Shown here piece by piece: positions 1-7,242 of a stretch of 32,495 nt of DNA. The notes under the pieces are model-generated. The model was not told the origin of the DNA. It did no database searches and worked only from the letters and a program-made list of their open reading frames with translations. Every line of letters begins with the position of its first letter. The first letter of the stretch is position 1. Source of the stretch: Bryobacterales bacterium (GTDB lineage Bacteria > Acidobacteriota > Terriglobia > Bryobacterales > Bryobacteraceae); contig JADZGD010000062.1 of NCBI GenBank assembly GCA_020854055.1, positions 1-32,495 of the forward strand. Reading direction: 5' to 3'. The translations under genes and the position numbers were made by a program.

Positions 1-2
1 CC

Positions 3-302
3 GTACTGGCGGCGCGCACGGTGGATCTGGTGGAGGGAAACCACAGCGGAATATTTCACGTCGGGGGTGGGGAGCCGGTCTCCTGGTTCCACTTTGCAGA
101 GTTGATTTTCCGCCTGGCTGGTGTCCAACCCGAACTGCGGGCCACCAAGGACCGGGAGTACCGCACGGCCGCCCGCCGTCCAAAGTACTCGGCGCTATCG
201 AATGGAAAAATCGCGGCTCTCGGCCTGCCTGAGATGCCGCCGCTCGAGCAGGCCGTCAGGAGCTACCTTGCCATTCGCGCCCGGACTCTGGCGGAAGCCT
301 GA
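3..302 (+). CDS. rmlD: dTDP-4-dehydrorhamnose reductase-like protein, C-terminal fragment
   Basis: The frame is open from the window edge to a TGA at 300-302, so only the last ~99 codons are present. The visible part reads GIFHVGGGEPVSWFHFAELIF followed by TAARRPKYSALSNGKI. This matches the C-terminal substrate-binding half of RmlD-type extended SDR enzymes, which reduce dTDP-4-keto-L-rhamnose to dTDP-L-rhamnose in the cytoplasm for surface polysaccharide. The [TA]xRPxxSxLSNxK pattern is typical of the family. The Rossmann domain and YxxxK site lie outside the window, so a related NDP-sugar epimerase/reductase is possible. It converges on the VWA gene with only 8 bases between the stop codons. 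Confidence 0.75.
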   Translation, partial: VLAARTVDLVEGNHSGIFHVGGGEPVSWFHFAELIFRLAGVQPELRATKDREYRTAARRPKYSALSNGKIAALGLPEMPPLEQAVRSYLAIRARTLAEA

Positions 303-310
303 GCAAACGG

Positions 311-1285
311 TTAACTTCCGTCCGGCGCAAAGTAGCCCTTGCGGGCTTGAACGCGCAGGTCTTTGTTCGTGGTGCTCACCTCCAGCCGGCGATAACTGCC
401 ATCCCGGGCCGGGTTCGAAGGTGAGTAGGTGAGCGAGTACTGGCTGCGCATCTCCTGTTGGATCTCGGCAAAGACCTGCTCCAGGGAGTACTTGCGGTCC
501 ACGCGAAAGACGCGGCCTCCGGTCTCCTCCGAAATTCGCTTCAAAGCGCTGTCGCTGGTGCCGAAAAACGCGCCGTGACTGCGGTAGAAGCCCTGATCGA
601 CGTAGTAAATACTGTAGATGATGGCGTCGGAGCGCTGGGCTGCCTCCACTGCCTGCTGCAATTTGTAGGTGCTGCCCTGGTCTTCGCCGTCGGTGATGAG
701 GATCAGCGCCTTTCGGCCCACTTCGTTTTTCAGAACCTCATTCGATGCGAGGTAGACGGCATCATAAAGCACCGTTCCTTTGGGTTTGTAGATGGTCGGC
801 ACCGGTCCCGGGTTAAGGCCCCCTACGTCGGAGTTCACCTGGAGACCGTTCAGGCTTCGCTGGAGCAGTGTCACCGAGTTGGTCAGGTCCTGAAGCAGTT
901 CGGCGTCCTTGCCAAAGCTGATGACGAAAGCCTGATCCTGTTTTTGCACCACGGCGGGGAAGAACGCACCCGCCGCGCGCCGTTCAATTTCAATCAGGTT
1001 CATCTGGCTGACGCTGACGTCGATCAATAGGCCGATCGTTAACGGCAGGTTGGTCTCGCGGGTAAAGTATTTGAGCTGCTGCCGTTTACCGTCCTCACGC
1101 AGAATGAAGTCGTCTTTGCCGAGGTTGCCAACCAGGCCGCCGCCCTTCGTGCGCACCGTGCACAGCACGTTGACCAGATTCACGTCGACTTTGATGGTCG
1201 GCTGCTGGTCCGTTACGGCGGGAGCGGACTGCTGCCCCAAGCCAAGCGATGGAACCAGCATCAAAGAGAGTGCGATCAGGCGCAT
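311..1285 (-). CDS. Secreted VWFA-related protein of acidobacterial type
   Basis: 324 residues. An N-terminal signal peptide (hydrophobic residues 3-17, probable cleavage near GLGQQS) is followed by a short beta region and a von Willebrand factor A domain from about residue 80. The MIDAS metal site DxSxS is visible as D89-V-S91-V-S93, and the later ILITDGED strand-loop fits the VWA fold. The KVDVNLVNVLCTV and FILREDGKRQQLKYF segments before the VWA domain, with the C-terminal YSLTYSP...RRLEVSTT stretch, match the VWFA-related domain expanded in Acidobacteria. Its role is unknown; metal-dependent protein binding outside the cytoplasm is the usual inference. It is divergent from the glycosylase gene with about 50 bases between starts. 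Confidence 0.88.
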   Translation of the reverse strand: MRLIALSLMLVPSLGLGQQSAPAVTDQQPTIKVDVNLVNVLCTVRTKGGGLVGNLGKDDFILREDGKRQQLKYFTRETNLPLTIGLLIDVSVSQMNLIEIERRAAGAFFPAVVQKQDQAFVISFGKDAELLQDLTNSVTLLQRSLNGLQVNSDVGGLNPGPVPTIYKPKGTVLYDAVYLASNEVLKNEVGRKALILITDGEDQGSTYKLQQAVEAAQRSDAIIYSIYYVDQGFYRSHGAFFGTSDSALKRISEETGGRVFRVDRKYSLEQVFAEIQQEMRSQYSLTYSPSNPARDGSYRRLEVSTTNKDLRVQARKGYFAPDGS

Positions 1286-1335
1286 ACCAGTTAGAGTGGC
1301 ATAATACTAGATGCATCCAGACGGCATCGTGTTCC

Positions 1336-1929
1336 ATGCGGCGTGCAATCAGCTACCTAAAGAAGTCCGATCCGGTACTAAAGGCGATCATTGAAAGGGT
1401 GGGACCATACCGTATCAGCTATCGCGAGCCAACTTTCGACACCCTGGTACGGTCCATTATCTACCAGCAGATCAGCGGAAGAGTCGCCGCCGCCATTACC
1501 GGCCGTCTCGAAGTGCATGGTCTGGAACCGGCCTCGGTACTCGCCCTGACGGATGCGCAAATGCGGTCCGCCGGTCTGTCCCGCCAGAAGATCGGTTATC
1601 TGCGAGACCTGGCCGAACGCACCCTCCGCGGGGAGATCGATTTCGGCAGCATCGCCGATCTGGCCGACGAGGATGTCATCAAGCACCTGACGGCGGTCAA
1701 TGGCATCGGCATTTGGACGGCGCAAATGTTTCTCATCTTCGCCCTCCGGCGTCCGGATGTTCTACCCACCGGGGATCTCGGTGTTCGTGCCGCCATCAAG
1801 CGGGCTTGGGAGTTGCCGGAACTGCCGCCGCCGGCCCGGGTACTCGAGTACGGGCAGCCGTGGCGGCCCTGGGCGTCGGTCGCTACCTGGTACCTTTGGC
1901 GGAGTCTGGAAGGACCGGCCGCACTCTGA
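1336..1929 (+). CDS. DNA-3-methyladenine glycosylase II (AlkA/HhH-GPD family)
   Basis: 197 residues from ATG 1336. A longer reading from 1249 is possible but would run back across the start of the divergent VWA gene. The protein has the HhH-GPD base-excision fold. VRSIIYQQISGRVA (about 38-51) is the conserved helical entry, the helix-hairpin-helix is LTAVNGIGIWTAQMFLIFAL (118-137), and the following DVLPTGDLGV carries the catalytic aspartate D147. This is the short form without the N-terminal AlkA beta domain. It should remove alkylated purines from DNA. No convincing Shine-Dalgarno is seen. It ends 10 bases before the convergent ATPase gene. Confidence 0.85.
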   Translation: MRRAISYLKKSDPVLKAIIERVGPYRISYREPTFDTLVRSIIYQQISGRVAAAITGRLEVHGLEPASVLALTDAQMRSAGLSRQKIGYLRDLAERTLRGEIDFGSIADLADEDVIKHLTAVNGIGIWTAQMFLIFALRRPDVLPTGDLGVRAAIKRAWELPELPPPARVLEYGQPWRPWASVATWYLWRSLEGPAAL

Positions 1930-1938
1930 AACCGCGTG

Positions 1939-3270
1939 TCAGAACTCCATCGCCGAGGCGTCGACGAAGCAACTTTCGAAGGCCTCGTCCAGCACCCGGT
2001 CGGTGAGGATTTTGGGTAGCCTTTCGAACTCCAGGAAATCGATGGCATGCGAGAGGATGTCCCTCGGCTGGCAGCGTCGCATCGCTTTGTTCGGTTCCCG
2101 GTAGCGTTTGGCGACGAAACGGGCGCGGACATCGGGCTCGCAGGTGAGGTCTCTATCCTGGCAGACCCGGTCGAAAATCGTCAGGAACTCTTCTTCGCTG
2201 GGGTTGCCCACCAGCATCTTATACTGGATCCGCCGCAGAAACGCCTCATCGCCCAACTGGTCCGGCTTCAGGTTTGTCGAGAAGACCAGGAAGCAGTCAA
2301 ATGGGATCTCCATTTTAGCTCCGCCGCCCAGCGCGAGGTAGTCCACGCGGCTCTCCATCGGCAAAATCCAGCGGTTTAGCACTTCGACCGGCGTCACCTT
2401 CTGGCGTCCGAAGTCGTCGATCAGGTAGATGCCGTTATTGGCCTTCATATGGAGCGGGGCGTCAAACAGACGGGTGGTGCTGTTGTAGCTCAAATCCAGC
2501 GCCTCCAGCGTCAGTTCTCCTCCGCTGACAATGAACGGCGGCCGTACCTCGACCCACCGCTGGTCAAACCCCTCGTCCATGGCAAAGATGCTCTCTTCCT
2601 TCTGGCCCTGAACGGCCTGGTGGTAGAGCGGATCGAAGAGCTTGACAATATGTCCCTGGAACTCGATCGCGTAGGGGATATAGATTGGCGGCCGCGCGAT
2701 CTTGGCCAGCGCTTCGGCCAGGTAGGTTTTCCCGTTGCCCGGTTGTCCGTAGATCAGGAACGATTTGCCGGCGTTGATCGCCGGTCCCAGTTGGTTGAGC
2801 ATCCGCCCGCTCATCACCATGTGGCGGTAGGCCTGCTCCAACATGTCGCGCCGCAGCCAGCCGCTGTTGAGCCGTTGCAGTCTCACCGCCACCGCATACT
2901 GCCACAACGGAACCGGGGCTACGCCGGCGTACTGGTTGGATTCCATGGCGCGGGCAGCGTGTTTCCGGCCAGTCTCGGTCAGTTTGAAAACCGATGAGAT
3001 GTTGCCCATGCCGAGCGAACGCGGAACCTCCACCAGATGGTGGCGTTTGAAGAACTCCAGGATCGGGTCGATCAGGCTGAAGGGGAGCCCAATGGTCTTG
3101 GCGAGGTCCCGGCCACCCGTATCGCCTCGAAAAAACAGAATCTTCGAGATAAGCTGCTCGATCAGTCCGGAACTGAGGCCGGCTTCTTCCAGGCTCTCCG
3201 GCAGTGGAGGCTGAAATTGCTCAATTGTTTCCGATGTCTCCTCCGGCGTGAGCCGCGCGGCGGCGCTCAT
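1939..3270 (-). CDS. AAA-family ATPase with N-terminal winged-helix-like region, coupled to PilZ gene
   Basis: 443 residues. Residues 30-105 look like a small helical/winged-helix module (LIEQLISKILF...GGRDLAKTIGLPFSLIDPILEFFKRHHLVE...FKLTETGRKHA). The ATPase core follows: Walker A GQPGNGKT at 175-182, Walker B IYLIDDF at 282-287, a sensor-1-like FSTN at 330-333 and a candidate arginine finger FLRRIQYK at 344-351. The C-terminal part is helical, as in AAA lid domains. The start codon overlaps the stop of the upstream PilZ gene as ATGA, so the two are translationally coupled and probably act together. No named function can be assigned. It could be a c-di-GMP-responsive remodelling ATPase, but that is inference from the neighbour only. 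Confidence 0.85.
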   Translation of the reverse strand: MSAAARLTPEETSETIEQFQPPLPESLEEAGLSSGLIEQLISKILFFRGDTGGRDLAKTIGLPFSLIDPILEFFKRHHLVEVPRSLGMGNISSVFKLTETGRKHAARAMESNQYAGVAPVPLWQYAVAVRLQRLNSGWLRRDMLEQAYRHMVMSGRMLNQLGPAINAGKSFLIYGQPGNGKTYLAEALAKIARPPIYIPYAIEFQGHIVKLFDPLYHQAVQGQKEESIFAMDEGFDQRWVEVRPPFIVSGGELTLEALDLSYNSTTRLFDAPLHMKANNGIYLIDDFGRQKVTPVEVLNRWILPMESRVDYLALGGGAKMEIPFDCFLVFSTNLKPDQLGDEAFLRRIQYKMLVGNPSEEEFLTIFDRVCQDRDLTCEPDVRARFVAKRYREPNKAMRRCQPRDILSHAIDFLEFERLPKILTDRVLDEAFESCFVDASAMEF

Positions 3271-3644
3271 CGCCCCGCCCCCCCGGTGCCGGGCAGCGGG
3301 GCAGGGAGCTTCTCCGGATAGGACTGTGGTGATTCCGGTTCGGTTTTCTGGTGTGTACGCACGTCTTTGATCTCGGCATTCAGGATTTCGTGGCAGAACT
3401 CGAGTCCCAACAAGTAACGATCACCGCATCGCCGGCAGTACCGGACTTCGGCCAGATGCCGCAAGTGCTTCGAGCGAATCTCCACGGCCTCACCGCTAAG
3501 GACCGGTAATGGAATTGCAAGTCCCATGCCATTCCGGGAAATATTTTCAATCCGTCCTTGAATCCTGATGTCATTTTGCAGCCGGCAAATTTCGACAGTC
3601 TCATTGACCCAGTACCGGCAATTCTCGCGGCGATCGATGGTCAC
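3267..3644 (-). CDS. PilZ domain protein (probable c-di-GMP receptor)
   Basis: 125 residues from a GTG start. The N-terminal RRENCR provides the RxxxR arm (R6 and R10) and NISRNG at 34-39 matches the D/NxSxxG motif, the two elements that bind c-di-GMP in PilZ domains. The beta-barrel continues through VEIRSKHLRHLAEVRYCRRCGDRYLLGLEF, whose last part (GxxYxxGLEF) is a standard PilZ ending. After residue ~100 there is a proline-rich, probably disordered tail. The first motif position is Asn rather than Asp, which is tolerated in the family. The stop codon overlaps the start of the AAA ATPase gene by 4 bases. Binding of c-di-GMP is predicted, not shown. Confidence 0.85.
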   Translation of the reverse strand: MTIDRRENCRYWVNETVEICRLQNDIRIQGRIENISRNGMGLAIPLPVLSGEAVEIRSKHLRHLAEVRYCRRCGDRYLLGLEFCHEILNAEIKDVRTHQKTEPESPQSYPEKLPAPLPGTGGAGR

Positions 3645-3795
3645 TTTTGCTCTATCGGATATCAGCGCCAGGAAATTAGCCCGTGATTTGCCTTAGCCCA
3701 ATCGTTTAGCCCTCAAATCTTTCGGGTTGACTGATCGGATCAGATGTGAAATTCTGAAAGTAGAGCACCGTCCGGTTCTCGTAAATTGCAATCAG

Positions 3796-4188
3796 ATGCC
3801 GTTAAACCGCGCAGGGCGAACTGTCTTATTAGTCGAAGATACGGCCGGCCTTCGCTCATTCCTCTCCGGATATCTGAGTAATGCCGGCTACCGGGTGATC
3901 GATGCGGCCAATGGGATCGAAGCGCTGCGGATCTGCGGCAATACTGCATTCTCCATCGACCTGCTGCTCTCCGACGTGATTATGCCACGGATGGGAGGGC
4001 GGGAACTGATGGAGCGTCTCCGTCTGGATCATCCCGGCCTGAGGGTGATCTTCATTTCAGGTTTCGACATCAGCCACGCCGGCCGCCTGCCCGACGGGGT
4101 CTCTTTTCTTGCCAAGCCCTTCGAACCCGAGGTGCTGCTCGAGACGATCGAGCGCGCCTTCACCTCCCGACAATCTTCACCTTCCTGA
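3796..4188 (+). CDS. Stand-alone response regulator receiver domain
   Basis: 130 residues from ATG 3796, chosen over the upstream TTG at 3727 because the receiver fold begins directly with RTVLLVEDTAG. The phospho-acceptor is D60 (LLLSDVIMPRMGG), the switch Ser is S88 (VIFISGF) and the conserved Lys is K107 (LAKPFEPEVLLETI). No output domain follows, so it is a CheY-like or phosphorelay intermediate; the LSDVIMPxMGGxEL and SGF signatures resemble receivers found with hybrid kinases. No kinase is adjacent. It is divergent from the PilZ-ATPase pair and its last 29 bases overlap the 3' end of the convergent gene at 4160-4759. Confidence 0.88.
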   Translation: MPLNRAGRTVLLVEDTAGLRSFLSGYLSNAGYRVIDAANGIEALRICGNTAFSIDLLLSDVIMPRMGGRELMERLRLDHPGLRVIFISGFDISHAGRLPDGVSFLAKPFEPEVLLETIERAFTSRQSSPS

Positions 4189-4759
4189 AGCTCCCGGTCT
4201 CATCGAATGAGCCGAGACCCACCCTTCCGGCCCCCAGGCTGACATCGACGGCATCCAGCGCCGGAACCGGTTGTCCATCCACGGTGACCCGCACGCGCCC
4301 GGTTGCCGCGCTATAGCGCAGTTTTACCTGATACCAGCGGCCGCTGGCGGCAAACGAGGCCGGACCCGCCGGGTTGCTAATGCGCACCCGTTCGCCGCCG
4401 TACACGTGAAAGATGCCGTTGTGATAGGTCTGGAAGGTTCCGGTATCGGTCGAGATGTGAGCGTAATCGAAGTGGGCTGGATCCTGGTAGGCGAAGACGA
4501 TCATCAGCGAGCGCTCGCCGGGCTTCACCTCGGCCTCCACGGTGACATCGGAGAAGGCCTCGGTCTGAGCGACGGCGAAGTTATAGGGCCGCCGCGGGCC
4601 GGGAAGAGGTTCGCGCCCCCGTATCAGGTGAAGCGTGCCATCCTCCACCTTCCAGTCTTCCGGATGAGGAACGGTCCATTTGTAGCCGAAAATTTCGATC
4701 GTACCGGCGGCTGAAAGCGCGCCGGCCAGGCTCAACAGCGCCAGCAGTGTTCGGATCAC
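4160..4759 (-). CDS. Secreted LamG/3-keto-disaccharide hydrolase-like jelly-roll protein
   Basis: 199 residues with a clear signal peptide (MIRTLLALLSLAGALSAAG). The mature part is beta-rich: WKVEDGTLHLIRG, then FAVAQTEAFSDVTVEAEVKP, a segment AHFDYAHISTDTG, and a C-terminal RVRVTVDGQPVPALD...GRVGLGSFDETGSFRKVKIVG. This order of strands is typical of concanavalin A-like/DUF1080-type domains that cover carbohydrate-binding or hydrolase functions. No catalytic residues can be assigned from sequence alone, so it may be only a binding module. It lies downstream of the NHL gene on the same strand with a 42-base gap and could be cotranscribed with it. Confidence 0.7.
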   Translation of the reverse strand: MIRTLLALLSLAGALSAAGTIEIFGYKWTVPHPEDWKVEDGTLHLIRGREPLPGPRRPYNFAVAQTEAFSDVTVEAEVKPGERSLMIVFAYQDPAHFDYAHISTDTGTFQTYHNGIFHVYGGERVRISNPAGPASFAASGRWYQVKLRYSAATGRVRVTVDGQPVPALDAVDVSLGAGRVGLGSFDETGSFRKVKIVGR

Positions 4760-4801
4760 CTCTCCATCCTACCCGCACATCCGGACCTGGCGATAGACAC
4801 T

Positions 4802-5716
4802 TCAGACGCGGTGCAGGCGGGTGACGCGGCCGTCGCTGATCCATTCGACCACGTAAATGTCACCCTCGGGATCGAAACAGGCGGCATGGGGTGAGATGAA
4901 TCTGCCGGCGTAACGCTGGCCGTGAGGCAGATTGGGGTAGCCGGGCGCCTTCCAGACGTCGGGGTTGTCGCCGAGATGGATGACCAGGCGGTTGTCACGG
5001 TCGAAGATCGTGACCCGTCCCCACAGGTCGGGGATGAGAACTTCCTCACCCAGTGCATCAAAGTGACATGGGCGGCGGAGTTCACTGGTGACAAAGCCCA
5101 GGTGTCTGCCGTCGAGCGTAAACGACTGGAGGCGCTGGTTAGCGCGGTCGGCGACCAGCAGATTGGGTTCGTTTTGCCTGGTGTCCACCCAGAGTCCGTG
5201 CGGGCAGTCGAGTTGGCCGGCAGCGGCCCCTTTGCCGCCGAAACTACGCAGGTATTCCCCGGCGGCATCGTACTGATGAATCCAACTGAGGCCGTACCCG
5301 TCGCCGACATAAACATCTCCATTCGGCGCCACGGCAACGTTGGTGGGCTTGTACTGCTGCTCGGATTGATAAATGCCCGATTGCTCCGGCCATCGGAGGG
5401 TATAGACGGGCTCGCCATCGAGCGTGGTTTTCGCCACGATATGGCGCTCATAGTCGGAAAGGTAGAGAAATTCCTCGCCGCCCTCCTGGTTGAGCCACAT
5501 GCCGTGGGCGCCCTGGGAAAATTCAGCTCCCCAACTCTTCACAAACCTGCCCTTGTCGTCAAAAATGACGACGGCATCCAGGCTCTGGTTGTGAATGAAG
5601 ATGCGGTGTTGAGAATCGCAAACCACCCCGTGGGTATAGCCGTAACGAATCCCGGCCGGCAGATCACCCCAGCCGTGAATCACTTCATATGTGTGGTTGC
5701 CCGCCCCAATGATCAT
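4802..5716 (-). CDS. NHL-repeat (six-bladed beta-propeller) protein
   Basis: 304 residues from ATG 5716. This start is chosen over an in-frame start at 5785 because a GGGAG ribosome site lies 9 bases upstream. Repeating blades with NHL signatures are visible: THGVVCDSQHRIFIHNQS, PTNVAVAPNGDVYVGDGYG, QLDCPHGLWVDTRQNEPNLLVADRAN and ISPHAACFDPEGDIYVVEW. The fold is shared with peptidyl-hydroxyglycine amidating-lyase propellers and many Acidobacteria/Planctomycetes proteins often called 6-bladed propellers. No signal peptide is visible, which suggests a cytoplasmic protein. Function unknown; propellers of this kind are mostly binding scaffolds. Confidence 0.82.
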   Translation of the reverse strand: MIIGAGNHTYEVIHGWGDLPAGIRYGYTHGVVCDSQHRIFIHNQSLDAVVIFDDKGRFVKSWGAEFSQGAHGMWLNQEGGEEFLYLSDYERHIVAKTTLDGEPVYTLRWPEQSGIYQSEQQYKPTNVAVAPNGDVYVGDGYGLSWIHQYDAAGEYLRSFGGKGAAAGQLDCPHGLWVDTRQNEPNLLVADRANQRLQSFTLDGRHLGFVTSELRRPCHFDALGEEVLIPDLWGRVTIFDRDNRLVIHLGDNPDVWKAPGYPNLPHGQRYAGRFISPHAACFDPEGDIYVVEWISDGRVTRLHRV

Positions 5717-5838
5717 CCCGGTTATCTCCCGTGCCCGCTCGGTTGATGATATTCGGTTCTCCCGCCAGGATTCAACATCAATCAATTTACCCGTGCACTG
5801 TGACGGGTATACGCTGGTAAGGAGGTTTCTTCCGCAAA

Positions 5839-5934
5839 GTGTGGATCTGCTTCATGGGGCCCATGACAAGTAAGTGGAGCGGTGGTGCGCGTAACCAGGC
5901 GGCCGTTAGTCCCTGCCGGTCCGGCCACGCATGA
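5839..5934 (+). other. Possible 31-codon upstream ORF coupled to the NRAMP gene
   Basis: A GTG at 5839 (or in-frame ATGs at 5854 and 5863) opens a short frame whose TGA (5932-5934) overlaps the ATG of the transporter as ATGA. A perfect Shine-Dalgarno match TAAGGAGGT lies at 5818-5826, although 13 bases from the GTG is longer than usual. The transporter itself has no ribosome site of its own, so coupling to an upstream frame would explain its translation. The peptide has no recognisable domain. This could be chance in GC-rich DNA. Confidence 0.25.
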
Positions 5935-7217
5935 GAGCGCACAGCGAACCGAGGAATCTCCGGCGGCGCCTGGCGGCGTCGCCGCTGCGGCTTCTCTCAT
6001 ACCGTTTCGTCGCCCTGATGGCCGTACTCGGTCCGGGGCTGATTACGGCGAACGTCGATAACGACCCCGGCGGCATCCTCACCTATTCGCAAGCCGGCGC
6101 CAAGTACGGTTACAGCCTGTTATGGACACTGATCCCCACCACCATTTCGCTCATGGTCATTCAGGAAATGGCGGCACGGATGGGAGCGGTCACCGGCAAA
6201 GGCCTCTCCGACCTGATTCGCGAGGAATTTGGCCTGCGGGTCACGCTGTTCACAATGGTGGTGCTGGGAATCGCGGACCTGGGCAACATCGCCGCCGAGT
6301 TTGCCGGATTGGCTTCCGGGCTGGGAATGTTCGGCGTGAGCAAGTACATAGCGGTTCCGATAGGCGCGGCGCTGGTCTGGGCGATGGTGGTTCACGGCTC
6401 CTACAAACACGTGGAGCGCATTCTGTTGCTACTTTCGCTGGTGTATTTCACCTATCCGGTGTCCGCCATCCTGGCTCAGCCGGATTGGAAACTGGCGCTG
6501 GACAAGACGCTGATACCCGAGATGAGCCGCGATCCCGGTTACATCGCCATGATCGTGGGGCTGATTGGTACAACGATCACGCCCTGGATGCAGTTCTACC
6601 TGCAGGCCTCGGTGGTGGAAAAGGGAATCTCCAAGCGCGATCTCAACCTCTGCCGGGCTGACGTGATTACGGGTTGCATCGTCACCGAGGTGATCGCTTT
6701 TTTTATCGTTGTCGCCTGCGCGGCAACGATCTTCCGCTCCAACTACAAAGAGATTTCCGATGTAGCCGAAGCGGCCAAAGCCCTGGAGCCGGTTGCCGGC
6801 CGCTTCGCGGCGCTCTTGTTTTCGGCTGGAATCGTGAATGCTTCGCTGATGGCGGCGGCGATCTTGCCGCTGGCGACCACCTACAACATCTGTGAGGGGC
6901 TCGGTTTCGAGTCAGGAATTGATCACCGCGCCAAGGATGCGCCGGTCTTCTATGGGATCTATGGCGGGCTGATCCTGTTCGGCGCGGGGTTCGTGCTGAT
7001 TCCGCACCTGCCGCTGCTGCGGGTGATCCTGTGGTCGCAGGTAGCGAACGGCATCCTGCTGCCCTTCGTACTGGTGTTCATGCTGCGGCTGGTCAACCGC
7101 AAGGAACTGATGGGGAGCTACTGCAATTCGTCCTGGGCCAACTGGGTTGCGGGAGGAACCAGCGTGGTGATGATCCTGCTGACCATTGCCCTGGTCTGGA
7201 CTTACATCGCCTGGTGA
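5931..7217 (+). CDS. NRAMP (SLC11)-family metal ion transporter with variant metal-site motifs
   Basis: 428 residues with about 11 membrane helices starting near residue 27. The overall pattern fits NRAMP carriers, which import divalent metals with protons. The helix-1 motif is D45-P-G-G48 where the classical family has DPGN. The helix-6 motif reads GTTITPWMQF (213-222), with T218 and W220 where classical MntH/DMT proteins have the Met and His of MPH. Loss of the metal-ligating Met is a feature of NRAMP-related proteins outside the Mn/Fe group, some described as Mg transporters, so mntH should not be assumed. The start is ATG 5931; no good Shine-Dalgarno precedes it. It is divergent from the NHL gene. 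Confidence 0.88.
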   Translation: MRAHSEPRNLRRRLAASPLRLLSYRFVALMAVLGPGLITANVDNDPGGILTYSQAGAKYGYSLLWTLIPTTISLMVIQEMAARMGAVTGKGLSDLIREEFGLRVTLFTMVVLGIADLGNIAAEFAGLASGLGMFGVSKYIAVPIGAALVWAMVVHGSYKHVERILLLLSLVYFTYPVSAILAQPDWKLALDKTLIPEMSRDPGYIAMIVGLIGTTITPWMQFYLQASVVEKGISKRDLNLCRADVITGCIVTEVIAFFIVVACAATIFRSNYKEISDVAEAAKALEPVAGRFAALLFSAGIVNASLMAAAILPLATTYNICEGLGFESGIDHRAKDAPVFYGIYGGLILFGAGFVLIPHLPLLRVILWSQVANGILLPFVLVFMLRLVNRKELMGSYCNSSWANWVAGGTSVVMILLTIALVWTYIAW

Positions 7218-7242
7218 TCGGGCCTTCGCAGCGGGCGGCGGA

